Source of the DNA: Bathynomus jamesi
Lineage: Eukaryota > Arthropoda > Malacostraca > Isopoda > Cirolanidae
Direction: 5' to 3'
Assembly (NCBI GenBank): GCA_023014485.1
Contig: JAJOZX010001863.1
Coordinates: 607,501-671,500, forward strand
DNA: 64,000 bases
The notes beneath the pieces were generated by a model, which was not told the origin of the DNA, did no database searches, and saw only the letters and a program-made list of their open reading frames with translations. How positions within the stretch are numbered: the first letter of the stretch is position 1; each line of letters starts with the position of its first letter. Made by a program: the position numbers and the translations under genes. Below are positions 45,902-57,115 of this stretch, piece by piece.

Positions 45902-46495
45902 TGGCGACTCATGGTATAAATGTATGGGGGTGCGATTTCATAAAATTGTACGACAACACGGACTCACAATAGGCTAGCGCGAATCCAACTGCCGCTCACA
46001 AGAGTACTTGTATTAACATATGCGGCTATGCCAGACGTACAATTCTAGTTAATTACAAATAAGTAATAATTTCAATAAAATACATATAAATGGCTTATAT
46101 CATTATTACTGAAGTAACTATTAGTAAAAATAAAGTTGTTATTATAAAAAAAATTCGCGATTGTACTTATATTTTCATTACAACAGTAAAATATAATTTA
46201 TATTTACTTGAGCGAAAAATCTATCGCTCCATTCGGCTGCAATATTATTTTGTATTCAAACAACGATACGCTGTTTGAAGCTATGCTATAAGTTTAGAAT
46301 ATTATGTACTGTATGAAGGCTTACTCAAAATGCCTCATGAATCATGATATGCCACATGAATTTTTAAAATATATTTCAAGAATATTTATTTTAATATCTT
46401 AAAATTAGTATATTTTTTATCTGGTTAAATAATATTTATCGTTTCAAGCAAGGGGGAGCGACCGCTCCATCGCTCCTATACGCCAGTCGCCACTG
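45899..46495. mobile_element. short hAT-type MITE
   Basis: TIRs CAGTGGCGACTCATGG / CAGTGGCGACTGGCGTATAG match the style of the full hAT element. Both sides are (TA)n, so an ATATATAT duplication is probable. Length is 597 bp; the interior shows no transposase. GCGATTT and GGAGCGA motifs recur near the ends. Separated from the larger element by about 220 bp. Confidence 0.8.
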
Positions 46496-46504
46496 ATATA
46501 TATA

Positions 46505-46897
46505 CCGAGTGTCCCAAAAGTCAGTTTACCGAAGAAAATGTTTCTCCTAAGGTGAGTTTACTACAAAGAAAAAACATAAATATTTACAAAACAAAAGAAA
46601 ACAAAGAAAAAAAATTTCTGAACATATTTACAAAAACGTGAGAATAGTTCTGGTTACAATAACTGTTCAAAATGTCGTCCATGTTGTTCGATGCACATCT
46701 TGTATCTGTCAACGGTTGACCGGCACATTGCTTTTACATAGTTCCTTATCATTGCTTAAGAGCTGGAATTCTTCACAATGTAGTCTTTAAGGTCCTGAAG
46801 ACATGCTGGCTTTTTGCTGTAAAAAAAAAATTGTCTCATAATGTTTAGAATAATCATCAGGAAAAAACATTTTCCTCGGTAAACTGACTTTTGGGAC

Positions 46898-46901
<4 letters not shown>
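46505..46901 (-). mobile_element. CAGGGTG-type mariner-like element E6, C-terminal scrap
   Basis: The left end is CCGAGTGTCCCAAAAGTCAG and the right end, reverse-complemented, is AAGGTGTCCCAAAAGTCAGT; both continue TTTACCGA. TA flanks are present. The minus-strand interior encodes SKKPACLQDLKDYIVKNSSS and CRSTVDRYKMCIEQHGRHFE then QLL, the C-terminus of a mariner-like transposase. The end bases are decayed relative to CAGGGTG. About 397 bp. Confidence 0.8.
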
Positions 46902-46941
<40 letters not shown>

Positions 46942-46944
46942 TTA

Positions 46945-47008
<64 letters not shown>

Positions 47009-47935
47009 TTACCTATAATTATTCTTAAGATACGCAATAAAGTAAAAAGTGGATCGAAGTATGTATAATATTTATTTTATTTTATAGTGTTTACAGTGTA
47101 GTTTGTAGCGTTTCTGTAGTTGTTTTCTTCTACGTCATATTCCTGCGTTTAAATAACGGTATGGGCTGCGGAAACATATGATATGATAGATATTGCCATT
47201 TCTTTACGCACCACCTTCACCCGGGGAAATGGACTCCCCAGGGGGGGGGGGTTCAACGGAGCCTCAATTCTGCCACTCTTCCAAATCGAAAGGGGAAGGG
47301 GGGGGGAGTCCCAGGAACAACAGATACTCTCTGGCTAAACTTTTACGAGTCTGGTAAATCACATTGAGGAAACACCCTGTCAGTATTACATACTAACTTG
47401 TGGTGGAACGGACGGGGGAACATGAAAAAGAAGATGAAAAGTACTGAGAATAGGGGGCTCGAAACTCGCCGAAAGAACTGAGGAACCTCCCGTACATCAA
47501 CCCCAATAATTTAAAAAACCAACTGGACAGTTGGTGCAAAGTTCCTGACCAGCCAATGCGTAGGGCAGGATGAGCGTAGAAGCAACTCTCTCCTCTATCA
47601 AATCTCCCAAATGAGCGGGATGTTGCGGGTTGGTGCAGAATCATAACCTTAATAACCTAAAGTAAAAGTAAGTTGTAATCGACTTTTCGGACACATTGTT
47701 TACAGATTAAATCTTAGACAGAAAGCAATGCAACTTGCGGCCCGCGGGGCAGATCTGCGCCTCGAACGACCATTGTCTGACACGTTGGTTTGGCTTACCT
47801 ACGTATATACGCTCGCAAAAAATGTTTTATTATTTTATTCATAAAAATAATTTTTGATAATTAAAAAATTGACAATTTTTTTCAACTTATAATTTTACTG
47901 AATTAAATTCAAGAAAATAATTGGAATCGAATGGC
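46902..47935. other. (TA)n followed by an unassigned stretch
   Basis: (TA)n fills 46902-47004, with the phrase TATATGTTTTACCTATA repeated at its centre and right end. Poly-G runs lie near 47243 and 47300. The 80-codon antisense frame at 47393-47644 has no family signature. Positions 47728-47805 match the dispersed repeat at 26743. Confidence 0.5.
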
Positions 47936-47937
47936 AT

Positions 47938-48656
47938 ATGGGACACCTGACCACTGATTTTTCTGCTATTTCCGATTGGGACAGAGAAAACCTTGTTGCT
48001 TCCAGTGCCTCAAAAACCCAGTTCCTCCATCTACCTACTCGTCACACTCTTCCACACGACTATCCCCTCACCTTCAACAATACGCAACTCAATCCTTCTT
48101 CTTCTCTTAACATTCTTGGCGTTTCCTTTTCTCGTGATCTTTCCTGGAAAGATCACATTTTCTCTCTTTCAAAACAGCTTCGAAGAGGTTAGGTGTGCTG
48201 TACCGCCTCCGCGATTTCTTCATCCCCACTCAGTTGCTGTCTCTGTACAGGGGTCTTGTTCGCCCCTGTATGGAGTATGCTTTACGTGTGTGAGGTGACT
48301 CAACCCACACAGCCGTACTTGACCGGGTGGAATCAAAGGCTTTTCGTCTCATCAATTTCCCGCCTCTTACTGAATGTCTTCAATCCCTCTCTCTTCGCCG
48401 CAATGTTGCCTCACTCTCTCTTTACTATCGCTATTATAACGGACACTACTCTCCTGAATTCTCTAACTGCGTGCCTCCTCCTTTAAGGAGAGCACGCAGG
48501 ACCAGACTTTCTACACATTCTCATTCTTTTTTGTCCAACTCTCTAACGCGAGAGTTAATCGGTATTTTCAATCTTCACCTACTCAACCGGTCAACTCTGG
48601 AACAGTCTTCCTCATTCCATCTCTCCCCCAATCTTTGGCCGCTTCTGCCTGCATAA
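47938..48656 (+). mobile_element. LINE-A copy 2, 5'-truncated
   Basis: It starts in the RT (GHLTTDFSAISDWDRENLVA), continues through INILGVSFSRDLSWKDHIFS and the C-terminus (VAVSVQGSCSPLYG in one frame, RPCMEY in another), and ends near 48656 before ATCACCTTAGTCTTGCTCT and (TA)n. It supplies the empty site for the pogo-like MITE in copy 1 (around 48150-48185). Frameshifted. Confidence 0.85.
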
Positions 48657-48689
48657 AAAAAAATCACCTTAGTCTTGCTCTAAGTAAAG

Positions 48690-48692
48690 GTA

Positions 48693-48751
<59 letters not shown>

Positions 48752-49122
48752 GTTGTGTGTGTGTCCCCTTATACACACACCCACAGAGAGAGAGCGAGAA
48801 AATCCCATGAATAGCACAGTTGCTGTAATTTCCGTATGGTATTGTTTTATAAAAAAGACATTGTTTACTAAACTAAAAATAATCACTTATTCTCCATTAT
48901 GAAAGAGTTTATTATATGTTTATTCAAGAACATTCCTGCAGAACATGTTCATTTTTAGGTCCTTGTCTACAGTCCGAAACAAGTTCTGAAAAAGGTCCAA
49001 AACTTTTCAATTTGTTTAAGGTAAATTTTTTTTTAATTTTCATTATTTCATTGCCTTGGAAATCACTTTCGTCCTGCTCTAAGTAAAGTGTACCAGATAT
49101 ATATATATATATATATATATAT
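48690..49122. other. microsatellites and unassigned segment
   Basis: (TA)n at 48695-48750, short TG tract, then about 310 bp without a gene. The end (49068-49099: ATCACTTTCGTCCTGCTCTA...) closely matches the sequence after LINE-A copy 2 (48662-48693) and again runs into (TA)n. Confidence 0.55.
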
Positions 49123-49645
49123 TATTAACATTGAATACCTTTATTAATTAATAATAAAATAAATACATTAGTCTTTTTACAATTTACAATTTTACAATGA
49201 CATGAATAATTGTGAAGCTCGACTATTATTTTTTTATTTAATTTGGCCCTTAAGCTTTAGGCTTTACTGGGCTCTTATTAAAAATAAGCAGCTAGCTGTT
49301 ATAAATTAATAATAATAAATAAATAAATAAATAAATAAGTATTATTAATAGTTAAAACCTGTATTTCAATCTTAAACAATATTAATGGACAATATTAAAC
49401 ATTATTAGTGGACATTAATCCAAGATTTTTGTTAGTATCCCATTATTAATCGGGATTTCAACTTGGTTTTAAACAAATTTACATTCACAATATTTTTTAT
49501 ATCGTCATTTAAGTCATTCCATAGTTTCAATCCAATGAAAATGGGTAGTTTTTGAGATGAAGACAATCTAAATTGAGGTATAACAAGCTTTGCTCTATTT
49601 CTGGTCTGATACGAGTGGATTTCTTGATGAGTTACAAAATATCTT
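49123..49645 (-). mobile_element. LINE-C copy 2, 5'-truncated 3' end
   Basis: The reverse complement aligns with 33660-34165 of LINE-C copy 1: C-terminal coding (ILVTHQEIHSYQTR...-type and LKLWNDL), then the 3' UTR with GCTAGCTGCTTATTTTTAAT and the AATAAAGGT signal. It ends at a (TA)n tract. About 520 bp. Confidence 0.85.
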
Positions 49646-49667
49646 TATACACAGACACAGATAGATC

Positions 49668-49668
<1 letters not shown>

Positions 49669-49762
<94 letters not shown>

Positions 49763-49779
49763 GAGAGAGAGAGAGAGAG
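49669..49779. repeat. (GA)n microsatellite
   Basis: Long GA array abutting the truncation point of LINE-C copy 2. Confidence 0.95.
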
Positions 49780-50332
49780 TTTCCATTTAGGAAAAGTACA
49801 TACAGTATATATTGGTCACTAAAGGGTTACAATTTGCGACATGAATTGTATTGTTTGTTAACTGCATGCCTAAAATGAGTGCCAGTGCCAGAATGGAGGC
49901 ATTGGATGTTTTTTCGACGAACGGAAGGTCATCCTTCAGCAAATAACTAATTTCGACGATTACTAATAAATACTTCAATAAACTGAATGTTGCATCGTCT
50001 TTTCTTTTATTACTTTTTCCTCACCTTCAATCACTTGCCAATAAAACGCCATATTCCCTCTTCACCTTTCTTTATTGCAACATCAACCGCTTCTTTTCTC
50101 TCATTATTGCTATTATTGTTAATAATAACTGTAGTAGCAGCAGCAGCAGCAGCAGCAGCATTATTATTACTATTACAAAAATTATTGGTAGCAGTGTTTA
50201 TCATTACTAGTAATCTTCTTATCAATATTATGTAATTACTTTTGATGCACGTGCTCCTAATTACCACAAATGCATTTGTACATGTATACACCACTGACAC
50301 TAACTCTCTCTCTCTATCTATATATCTATCTA

Positions 50333-50364
<32 letters not shown>

Positions 50365-50402
50365 ACTAAGAAACACAAAGAAAACTGAAATAATATTGTA
50401 GA
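49780..50402. other. unassigned stretch with (GCA)n and (TATC)n
   Basis: (GCA)n at 50133-50160 (about nine units) lies in a frame that encodes Ala or Leu runs only. A TATC/TCTA tetranucleotide array lies at 50305-50360. No gene. Confidence 0.5.
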
Positions 50403-50410
50403 CTCTAGAG

Positions 50411-50622
50411 CAGAGCTTTCCAAACTTTTCACGTTGGCGACACACTATTTAAGCATAAAAATTTTCACGACACATTAATTAATTTTTGTTATCAAATATC
50501 AAATATCAGATAATTTTTCAGTCGGTGGTTTATCTTGTAGCCGATTTTGTTGATAGAAAAATCAAAATTTTCAAAATACAAAAAACACTAATGTGTCGCG
50601 ACACACAGTTTGGAAAGCTCTG
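50411..50622. mobile_element. hAT-like MITE, 212 bp, exact TSD
   Basis: TIRs CAGAGCTTTCCAAACT are inverted at both ends, followed inward by GCGACACA motifs. The 8-bp duplication CTCTAGAG lies at 50403-50410 and 50623-50630. No ORF. Confidence 0.88.
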
Positions 50623-50637
50623 CTCTAGAGTCTAGAG

Positions 50638-51417
50638 CAGTGTTTCCCAACTGGGGGCCATATGGCTCCCTGGGGGCCATGGCACATTTGAAGGGGGCCA
50701 CAGGAAAATGTTAAGATTTAGAGGGGCCACAGACTCCATGAAGGGGGCCACAGGACTCAACCTATTGAAGCCTAAATTATAGTTAGGCCAATAGATAATT
50801 TTAATTTATGTAGTTGAATTACATTTTAAAAAATTATTAATACATATATTTTCCTTTTTTTTAGATATTTTATAATAGAATTTGAATTTATCTGTAAACA
50901 AATATTTTGCATCTTACAAGCTTATTGTGCGGCGCACTCCATTGTGCGCTTGATCGTTATGCGCCTGGCAGCGTTGTTGACTTGATAAAAATACTTCAGG
51001 TTGAAATCCTTACAGTCTGTTTACCACGTGGATCGTCGCTGTAGTGTGTAAGTAGCTCTTATTTGTTTACCCTAATATTGCGAAGTTGTAGTAATTTACT
51101 AGTTTTTTTAATTTATAATAGATTGCTATAAGTACAGTATTTCTTTTGATTATATTTTTTTATAATTAATACATAATATAAGTAAATAACTGCAAATTTT
51201 GTTAGCCACTGTTTAGTTTTTGTTATGTTTATAGTCCTATGTGACAAATAATATTGTACTGAATACAAATAGTTGTTTAATATCCTTTATATATATTTGT
51301 TTTTGTAAAATAGAGTTAATCTGCATATTACCTACTGAAAATAATGCTTATGGGGGGCCACAGGAAAAAATAAGGTTCCTAAGGGGGCCATAAGCCAAAA
51401 CCGGTTGGGAACCACTG
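50638..51417. mobile_element. hAT-like MITE, 780 bp, exact TSD
   Basis: TIRs are CAGTGTTTCCCAACTGGGGG / CAGTGGTTCCCAACCGG. The 8-bp duplication GTCTAGAG lies at 50630-50637 and 51418-51425. GGGGGCCA(C/T)A motifs repeat near both ends. It begins 15 bp after the previous MITE and its duplication overlaps that MITE's by one base. No transposase. Confidence 0.9.
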
Positions 51418-51485
51418 GTCTAGAGTATCTTAAACTGCCCCATTTTTACCAAAATATGAAATGGGTGTCGTAACTGGGTTTACGG

Positions 51486-51673
51486 CAGGGTTCTCAAGTG
51501 TCTAATTCTAAGAACAAATTTGTTCTTATTTCTTAATTTTTCAATTTTTTATTTCATTTGGTTATCAGAATATATCGTTAACATTCTATTCCTGAATGAA
51601 ATGAAATGAAAAAATGAAAAATTAAGAACAAAGAACAAATTTGCTCTTAGAAATAAGGACACTGAGAACCCTG
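51486..51673. mobile_element. palindromic MITE, 188 bp
   Basis: TIRs are CAGGGTTCTCAAGTG / CAGGGTTCTCAGTGTC, and AAGAACAAATTTG motifs occur in both halves. Flanks GTTTACGG (left) and GTTACGG (right) look like an 8-bp duplication with one lost base. hAT-like. Confidence 0.72.
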
Positions 51674-51983
51674 GTTACGGTCGTTTATAACTGATTCTTG
51701 GCCATGTTGTAGGAGGAAACAAATAAATATAACCCACGTAAAACTTAAAAATATATCTTCTGCAAATAATTTTCATGTTATTTAATGAATTTCTATTTAC
51801 TTTTTCTTTCTGGGATTAATGATATTCTTGAATTTAGTGTTTTGTTGCAAAGAATATAAAGAAACAAGGAAAGAAAAATAAACATTTTTTAAAATTTGTT
51901 TTATTAAATACGTATAGAGTAAGAAACACACAACAAATGAATACACAAATGGTAACTGCCAAAAACAACCTTAACTATGCGAA

Positions 51984-52319
51984 TAAAGAAGGCAAACTTT
52001 TAGCAAAATCCTTTTTGGTTTCTACGTCTGGCATCGGACAACGTGAAATCATTCAAGCTCTGATAAAACCATCTCGTGCTTCAAACCCAAATATCGAACT
52101 TGAAGAGTACGTCACTAATTTAATAGAACGCTTTACATTCTATGTATGATTGAGATAATTTGGAATGTTCACTGCGTTTTCTTTGATCGCTAAAATTTCT
52201 GCTTTTGTTAGCTTCATTGTAAGGGGTGGGTCATTTAGTTTAGTATCATTCCAATTAATTATTTCATCCCAGTCCTTTGCGTCAGAATTAAGATTAGGAA
52301 CCTTGGAATCTTCACAATT
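51984..52319 (-). pseudogene. fragment of a conserved invertebrate protein of unknown function
   Basis: One antisense frame reads VPNLNSDAKDWDEIINWNDT, PPLTMKLTKAEILAIKENAV, NIPNYLNHT-stop-NVKRSIKL, VTYSSSSIFGFEARDGFIRA-stop-MISR, then PMPDVETKKDF. The pattern 'HTQ.VER..KLVT......RDG.IR.R..SR...P..(E/D)TKKDF' is one I associate, from memory, with multicopy arthropod and cnidarian orphan proteins. The two stops fit C-to-T changes (Gln to TAG, Arg to TGA). The open frame on the opposite strand (51937-52149) is only its shadow. Confidence 0.6.
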
Positions 52320-52344
52320 CTAAATTTTGACCAGTCTTATTTCG

Positions 52345-53990
52345 CATGTCCATGATTTTGCTAACAGCTTTTTCACGTTTTCTTCTTTCACTCCAGTTCG
52401 GCCTTTGGATCCTCCCAAGAGGAGGCGCCTTTGGCACTTTAGCGCCGCTGATTGCGAGGCCCTTAGACAGTACTTATCTGATTTTCCATGGAATAATTAC
52501 TGCTTCCGTGGCTGAGGTCCCTCCGAGTGCGCTGAGCGCACCACGGAGATGATTCTCTCTGGCATGGAGATGTACATTCCATATTTTTTTCCTACTACCA
52601 ATACAAAAAAAACCTTGGTTTAACTTTACTTGTTCTAATGCTATCCGCAACAAAGAGGAATCTTTCAGAAGGTACCGTCGCTATCCAACTCCTGACTCTC
52701 CCTCGGCTCATATTTCTGCCCGGAATCGTGCAAAATCTGTTCTTCGACTCGCCAAAAATTCCCTCATCAGACAAATATGTGAAAACCTATCTAATTCTAA
52801 TTCTTCTCGTTTTTTTCTGGCAGGTAGCCAAAAACTTCTCCAGCAACTTTACTTCTTTCCCTCCTCTTTTCCATTCTAACGGTTCAGCTGCCGTCTCTTC
52901 GTCTGATAAAGCTAAACTCTTCGCTCAAACTTTCGCCTCCAGCTCAACCCTGGGCGATTCCGATGCTGTTCCTCCATCTCCTCCTCCCTCTGATTTAATT
53001 ATATCTGAAATTAGAATCTCTTTGAAAGCTGTTTTTTTCTGCCCTATCTGGGCTCAACTATAGGAAGGCGAGCGGTCCTGATGGTGTCCCTTCTGTTGTT
53101 CTCAAGAACTATGCTTCTATACTGACACCCTGCCTAAGCAAACTCTTTCGTCTTTTTCTTTCATCTGGTTCTTTTCCTTCCTGCTGGAAGTTCGCTTTCA
53201 TTCAGCGTGTCCCAAAGAAGGGTGACCGCTCTCAATCCTCCAACTATCGTCCAATTGCTTTGATTTCTTGCTTTTCTAATTTTTTTTAATCTATCCTTAA
53301 TAGATTCTCACAATCTTCTTTCAGATCGGCAATATGGGTTCCGCAAGGGACGCACTACTGGCAATCTTCTTACATATCTCTCTGACTCTTGGTCACCCTC
53401 CTTTCGTGATTTTGGTGAAACTTTTCCTATCGCGCTAGACATATCAAAAGCTTTTGATAGAGTCTGGCACAAATCCTTAATTTCCAAACTGCCCTTCTTC
53501 GGTTTCTATCCTTCTATCTGTGCCTTCATCTCTAATTTCCTTTTTGTCCGATCTATAATAGCTACGGGTGTAGATGGCCGCTGTTCTTCTCCTAAAGCTA
53601 TTAATAGTAGTATTTATCAATGATCTCTTAAGTTTCACTTTCTCTCCTATACCGATGATTCCACCTTCAACTTTCATGATTGCTGTAGGACGGTTATGGT
53701 GCACCTGACCTCTTATCTTTCTACTATTTCTAACATATTCTCATTCCTTTTTTGTTGAACTCTTCTAATGCAGGAGTTAATCTGTATTTTCAATCTTTCA
53801 TTTACTCACCCACTGAACTCTGAAACAATCTTCCTCAATCCATCTTACCCCCTGTCAATGACCTCTAATCTTTCAAACGCAGTGTCCAGGCATCTCAAAA
53901 ATCTTGTACCTTGACTTTGTCTCTCTTCTTCTTCTTCTATGGGTAGGGGACGTTTTTGCGGGCGTTCGCCCTGGGCTCCTCCTTTCTGCC
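52345..53990 (+). mobile_element. LINE-A copy 3, 5'-truncated, degenerate
   Basis: Starts at the end of the endonuclease ([20 protein letters not shown]) and continues through the linker (FHSNGSAAVSSSDKAKLFAQ, PPSDLIISEIRISLKAVF), RT fingers (KGDRSQSSNYRPIALIS), motif A (LDISKAFDRVWHKSL near 53435-53480), a decayed motif B/C region, and a 3' end at about 53990 (TATGGGTAGGGGACG... to CTCCTCCTTTCTGCC). Positions 52545-52590 preserve the empty site of the hAT-like MITE found in copy 1. Confidence 0.85.
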
Positions 53991-54374
53991 CAATATATCT
54001 ATATATCGTTCTATTTCCTGCAGTAGACCAATTTATTGTAAGGATGCACTTCTCATTGTTTTATGTAAGCAATGTCATTAATTACATTATACGAACGCGT
54101 TTTTGGAAAAACTTTTGATAATGCGAGAAACTTTGGCTATTTGCTTAATCAGTCTCTGTGAAGTATGGGTAAAAAAGTCCATTTTTTAGCCATCTAGCTT
54201 CCCGAGGAAAGACTCTGATTAATGGCAGAAACTTTTATATGCGTTGGACTGTAATTCACGTTAGCGGGTCCCCTTTCCCTAAGCATAATGAGGTCACTAT
54301 ATTCAACTTCATGTCATGTGTTACATGTATATTGTGCCATTTATAAAATGTCCAATATATTAAAGGTCTTTCCA

Positions 54375-54417
<43 letters not shown>

Positions 54418-55028
54418 GTTAGAGGAAAATACAGATAAAATGTTAAACCTGTTGTAAAGCGTTCACAATATTATGTAGAATATCTCTTAGAGGTTCGACC
54501 TCGCGTATGTTTGCTACTCACAATTATCTGCTTAATTTTGCCAAAATTAACGTTGACAGTAACAGACGAGCTCGGAACAACTCAACCAATCCTTTAGTTG
54601 AAGTCGAGATTCATTCTTGTCATTTGTCTTCCAATATTTGGACTATAAATGGAAAGAGGACATTTTCGTTTGAACTGAATGCCACGTTCAGTCAAAGACA
54701 CTCGGCCGTTTGAGTTATTATGTTGTACCGTTTAGGATGCGTTCTTGCCATCATTTGACTCCCCTGCTTGAGTTACACTCTACTTTCATGTTCTAAATGT
54801 CATTCTTATTCTCTTCCCCCCCCCCCCCTTATTACACACCCCATAAACTTATTTTAGATCCAATCGACTCCAAACAGTTAAAATGGCTCCTTTTCTTCAC
54901 GCTCATATTAATCATTTTTAAATAAGTTTGTTGCATTTTTTTTGTCATTCAGGTACTCGAAGCACCTCATCTTCAAATTATCATAATTAAAAGTATTTAA
55001 AACTCTTCGTTGCTGAAATGGATAAAAA
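53991..55028. other. unassigned stretch with (TG)n
   Basis: (TG)n at 54377-54415 and a poly-C run near 54818-54828. No gene or element is recognised. Confidence 0.45.
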
Positions 55029-55236
55029 TTGGGAGCTATTGAAGACTAGGGACCCCAGCCTTCTTTAGTTAGCTTTATAAGGCTAACTAACGAAAATATC
55101 ATGACCTAACCAAACCAATCGTCAAGGGCGTACAGTTAACCTAACGATTGGTTAGGTTAGGTCGTGATATTTTCGTTAGTTAGCCTTATAAGCCTAACTA
55201 AAGAAGGCTGGGGTCCCTATTCTTCAATAGCTCCAA
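55029..55236. repeat. foldback element, copy 1, with TAACC cassette
   Basis: The arms (left GGAGCTATTGAAGACTAGGG..., right ...CCCTATTCTTCAATAGCTCC) pair almost throughout; the whole 208 bp is a near-perfect palindrome. Next inside come ACCCCAGCCTTCTTTAGTTA and AACGAAAATATCATGACC. The centre is CAATCGTCAAGGGCGTACAG plus TAACCTAAC. No ORF. Confidence 0.9.
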
Positions 55237-55401
55237 AAATTGTATATAGATAAAAGATAATATGTATATTTCGAAAAGATAATATGTTTAATGGTTCGAT
55301 ACTCTTAAAAATAAATTATTTAAGAATCTAAATAATTCAGGTTAATTTCAAGATGAATACTTCAAAATCATTGCTGTGAACCAACTGAGAAAAGGAACCG
55401 G

Positions 55402-55606
55402 TTGGAGCTATTGAAGAATAGGGACCCCAGCCTTCTTTAGTTAGGCTTATAAGGCTAACTAACGAAAATATCATGACTAACCTAACCAATCGTTAGGTTA
55501 ACTGTACGCCCTTGACGATTGGTTAGGTTAGGTCATGATATTTTCGTTAGTTAGCCTTATAAAGCTAACTAAAGAAGGCTGGGGTCCCTATTCTTCAATA
55601 GCTCCA
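55402..55606. repeat. foldback element, copy 2, with TAACC cassette
   Basis: Same family as 55029-55236, 166 bp further right, with the central cassette in opposite orientation (AACTGTACGCCCTTGACG). Outer flanks AACCGG and CCGGTT extend the palindrome slightly. The opposite centre orientation suggests inversion within the hairpin or independent insertions. Confidence 0.9.
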
Positions 55607-55619
55607 ACCGGTTTGACTT

Positions 55620-56135
55620 TCTTGATTTCTGAATCGATTCGACCTGAAATAAATTAATTATCGATGTAGCATCATCTCATTATTCTTACGTTTTGTAGTG
55701 TGACCGTACCGTAGAAGATAATGAGGTCGGGGGTCGGTTCCCGATGGTGCTGGTTACTAATAATTCAGGAGTTTGAGTAACGGGCCGCATTAGTTTGGCC
55801 TGAGCGCTCTGCCAGTTTCTGGCCCTCCTGACTGAATGTACCGTAGTACATTCATACTCTTTATGGAATCTATGTTTCTGCCAATAAAGATAATCCATAT
55901 ATTCCTCTCGAAAAGAGGTGGAGTGCTTGGAGCAATCGAACTTTTAAATAAGAATTTAATTTAATTTGCCCGTGGGTACGATGCCATGATTTTAATTTGC
56001 TTTTGACTTTTATAGCCTCACTTTTTTTGTAGTACTGTAAATTAAAAATATCCTACCTTGCAAAGGAGCTATTTGGATTACCAAGTTTAGTTAATTGTAA
56101 CGGTATTTTTCAGAGTATATAAGGTTAAGGTCAAA
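55620..56135. other. unassigned stretch
   Basis: No supported gene. The 70-codon antisense frame at 55686-55898 has no family signature. A GGTCGGTTCCCGATGG phrase near 55732 faintly resembles a B box without a matching A box. Confidence 0.4.
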
Positions 56136-56147
56136 TATATATATATT

Positions 56148-56194
<47 letters not shown>

Positions 56195-56321
56195 GAATGA
56201 ACTCAGAATGGTCCCCTGTTTTTTATGATACACACAGACCGTGCATGGAACAAGGAACTCTTCTGGGATAATTAAATCCACTATAGTCCGAATAAGTAAT
56301 GGTAAATGACAAAATATATAT

Positions 56322-56360
<39 letters not shown>

Positions 56361-56363
<3 letters not shown>

Positions 56364-56512
56364 CAAACAACCACAGGGAAAAGGAAAAGGAAACACGAAA
56401 TCCGAGCGCTTTCGTGATATATGCACATCTTCAAGGACAAGAAGATGTGAATATATCATGAAAGCGCTCGGATTTCGTGTTTCCTTTTCCTTTTCCCTGT
56501 GGTTGTTTGCTT
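56361..56512. repeat. foldback repeat with hammerhead-like arms (AAGCAAACAACCACAGG family)
   Basis: Arms of about 73 bp: AAGCAAACAACCACAGGGAA..., ACGAAATCCGAGCGC, then TTTCGTGATATATGCACATC. In either orientation the inner arm reads GAAGATGTG, hairpin, ...TCA(C/T)GAAAGCGCTCGG, matching the Penelope-type 3' motif at 26029-26054 (CTGAGGATGTC...GACGAAAGCGCT). (TA)n lies to the left. It appears to be two element 3' ends joined head to head. Confidence 0.8.
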
Positions 56513-56573
56513 ATTAAAAAGATCACGTGTTGTTCTGTGATTTTATTGCATATATATATATACATATATATAT

Positions 56574-56683
56574 GATGCAAACCCACAAGGAAAAAGAAAA
56601 ATGATTCCAAGGCCTTTCGTGTAACTTCGTCAGGGAATACACGAAAGGTCTTGGAATAATTTTTTTTCCTTGTGGTTTGCATC
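56574..56683. repeat. foldback repeat (GATGCAAACCCACAAGG family)
   Basis: Arms of about 48 bp, with TTCCAAGGCCTTTCGTGTA facing TACACGAAAGGTCTTGGAA around a CTTCGTCAGGGAA centre. Antisense, the centre reads CCTGACGAAGTTACACGAAA, a CTGANGA...GAAA core. The short copy is at 26171-26241. (TA)n lies to the left. Confidence 0.8.
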
Positions 56684-56700
56684 ATTCATTCATTTCACGT

Positions 56701-56770
56701 ACGTCCTTGACGATTGGTTAGGTTAAGTAGTGACTTAACCTAGCCAATCGACCGTCAAGGGCGTACAGTA
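56701..56770. repeat. TAACC cassette, inverted pair
   Basis: CGTCCTTGACGATTGGTTAG then GTTAAGTAGTGACTTAACC, AGCCAATCGACCGTCAAGGG and CGTACAG: two inverted partial copies of the cassette also found at 16.3, 55.1, 55.5 and 57.95 kb. Confidence 0.7.
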
Positions 56771-57083
56771 CACTCTAATTGGTACTAGACGTTTGGTTAT
56801 ATGTATGAAACGTCTACTCGATATCTCATAATGAACTTAGCTTTCTGAAATGAATAATAGTTATTTTGAAGTGTTTAATAGCGATTTCAAATATCTGAAA
56901 ACTGTTTAATTAAATGTTTCAAATATATAAAGGCGTAAAAATTAAACATTTCATTTGTATAAGTTAGTTTTCTATTGTTTACGCCTAGTCGCATGCGCAT
57001 TGGGGTTAAAAATATTTTGAAATTGTGACGTAGTTTATTTAGTGTTCGTATTTATAGGCTATCTTGAAAAGAGGAGAAACAAT

Positions 57084-57115
<32 letters not shown>

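Noticed and set aside
47393..47644. 83-codon antisense ORF
   Set aside because: No motif, no paralogue in the window, and no supporting context; it is consistent with chance in a GC-richer patch.
50100..50235. poly-Ala coding exon
   Set aside because: It is a (GCA)n microsatellite readable in several frames on both strands, with no flanking domain.
51937..52149. 70-codon plus-strand ORF
   Set aside because: It is the complement of a conserved antisense frame; the family pattern is only on the minus strand.
55732..55800. tRNA/SINE head
   Set aside because: A B-box-like phrase has no matching A box at the right distance.
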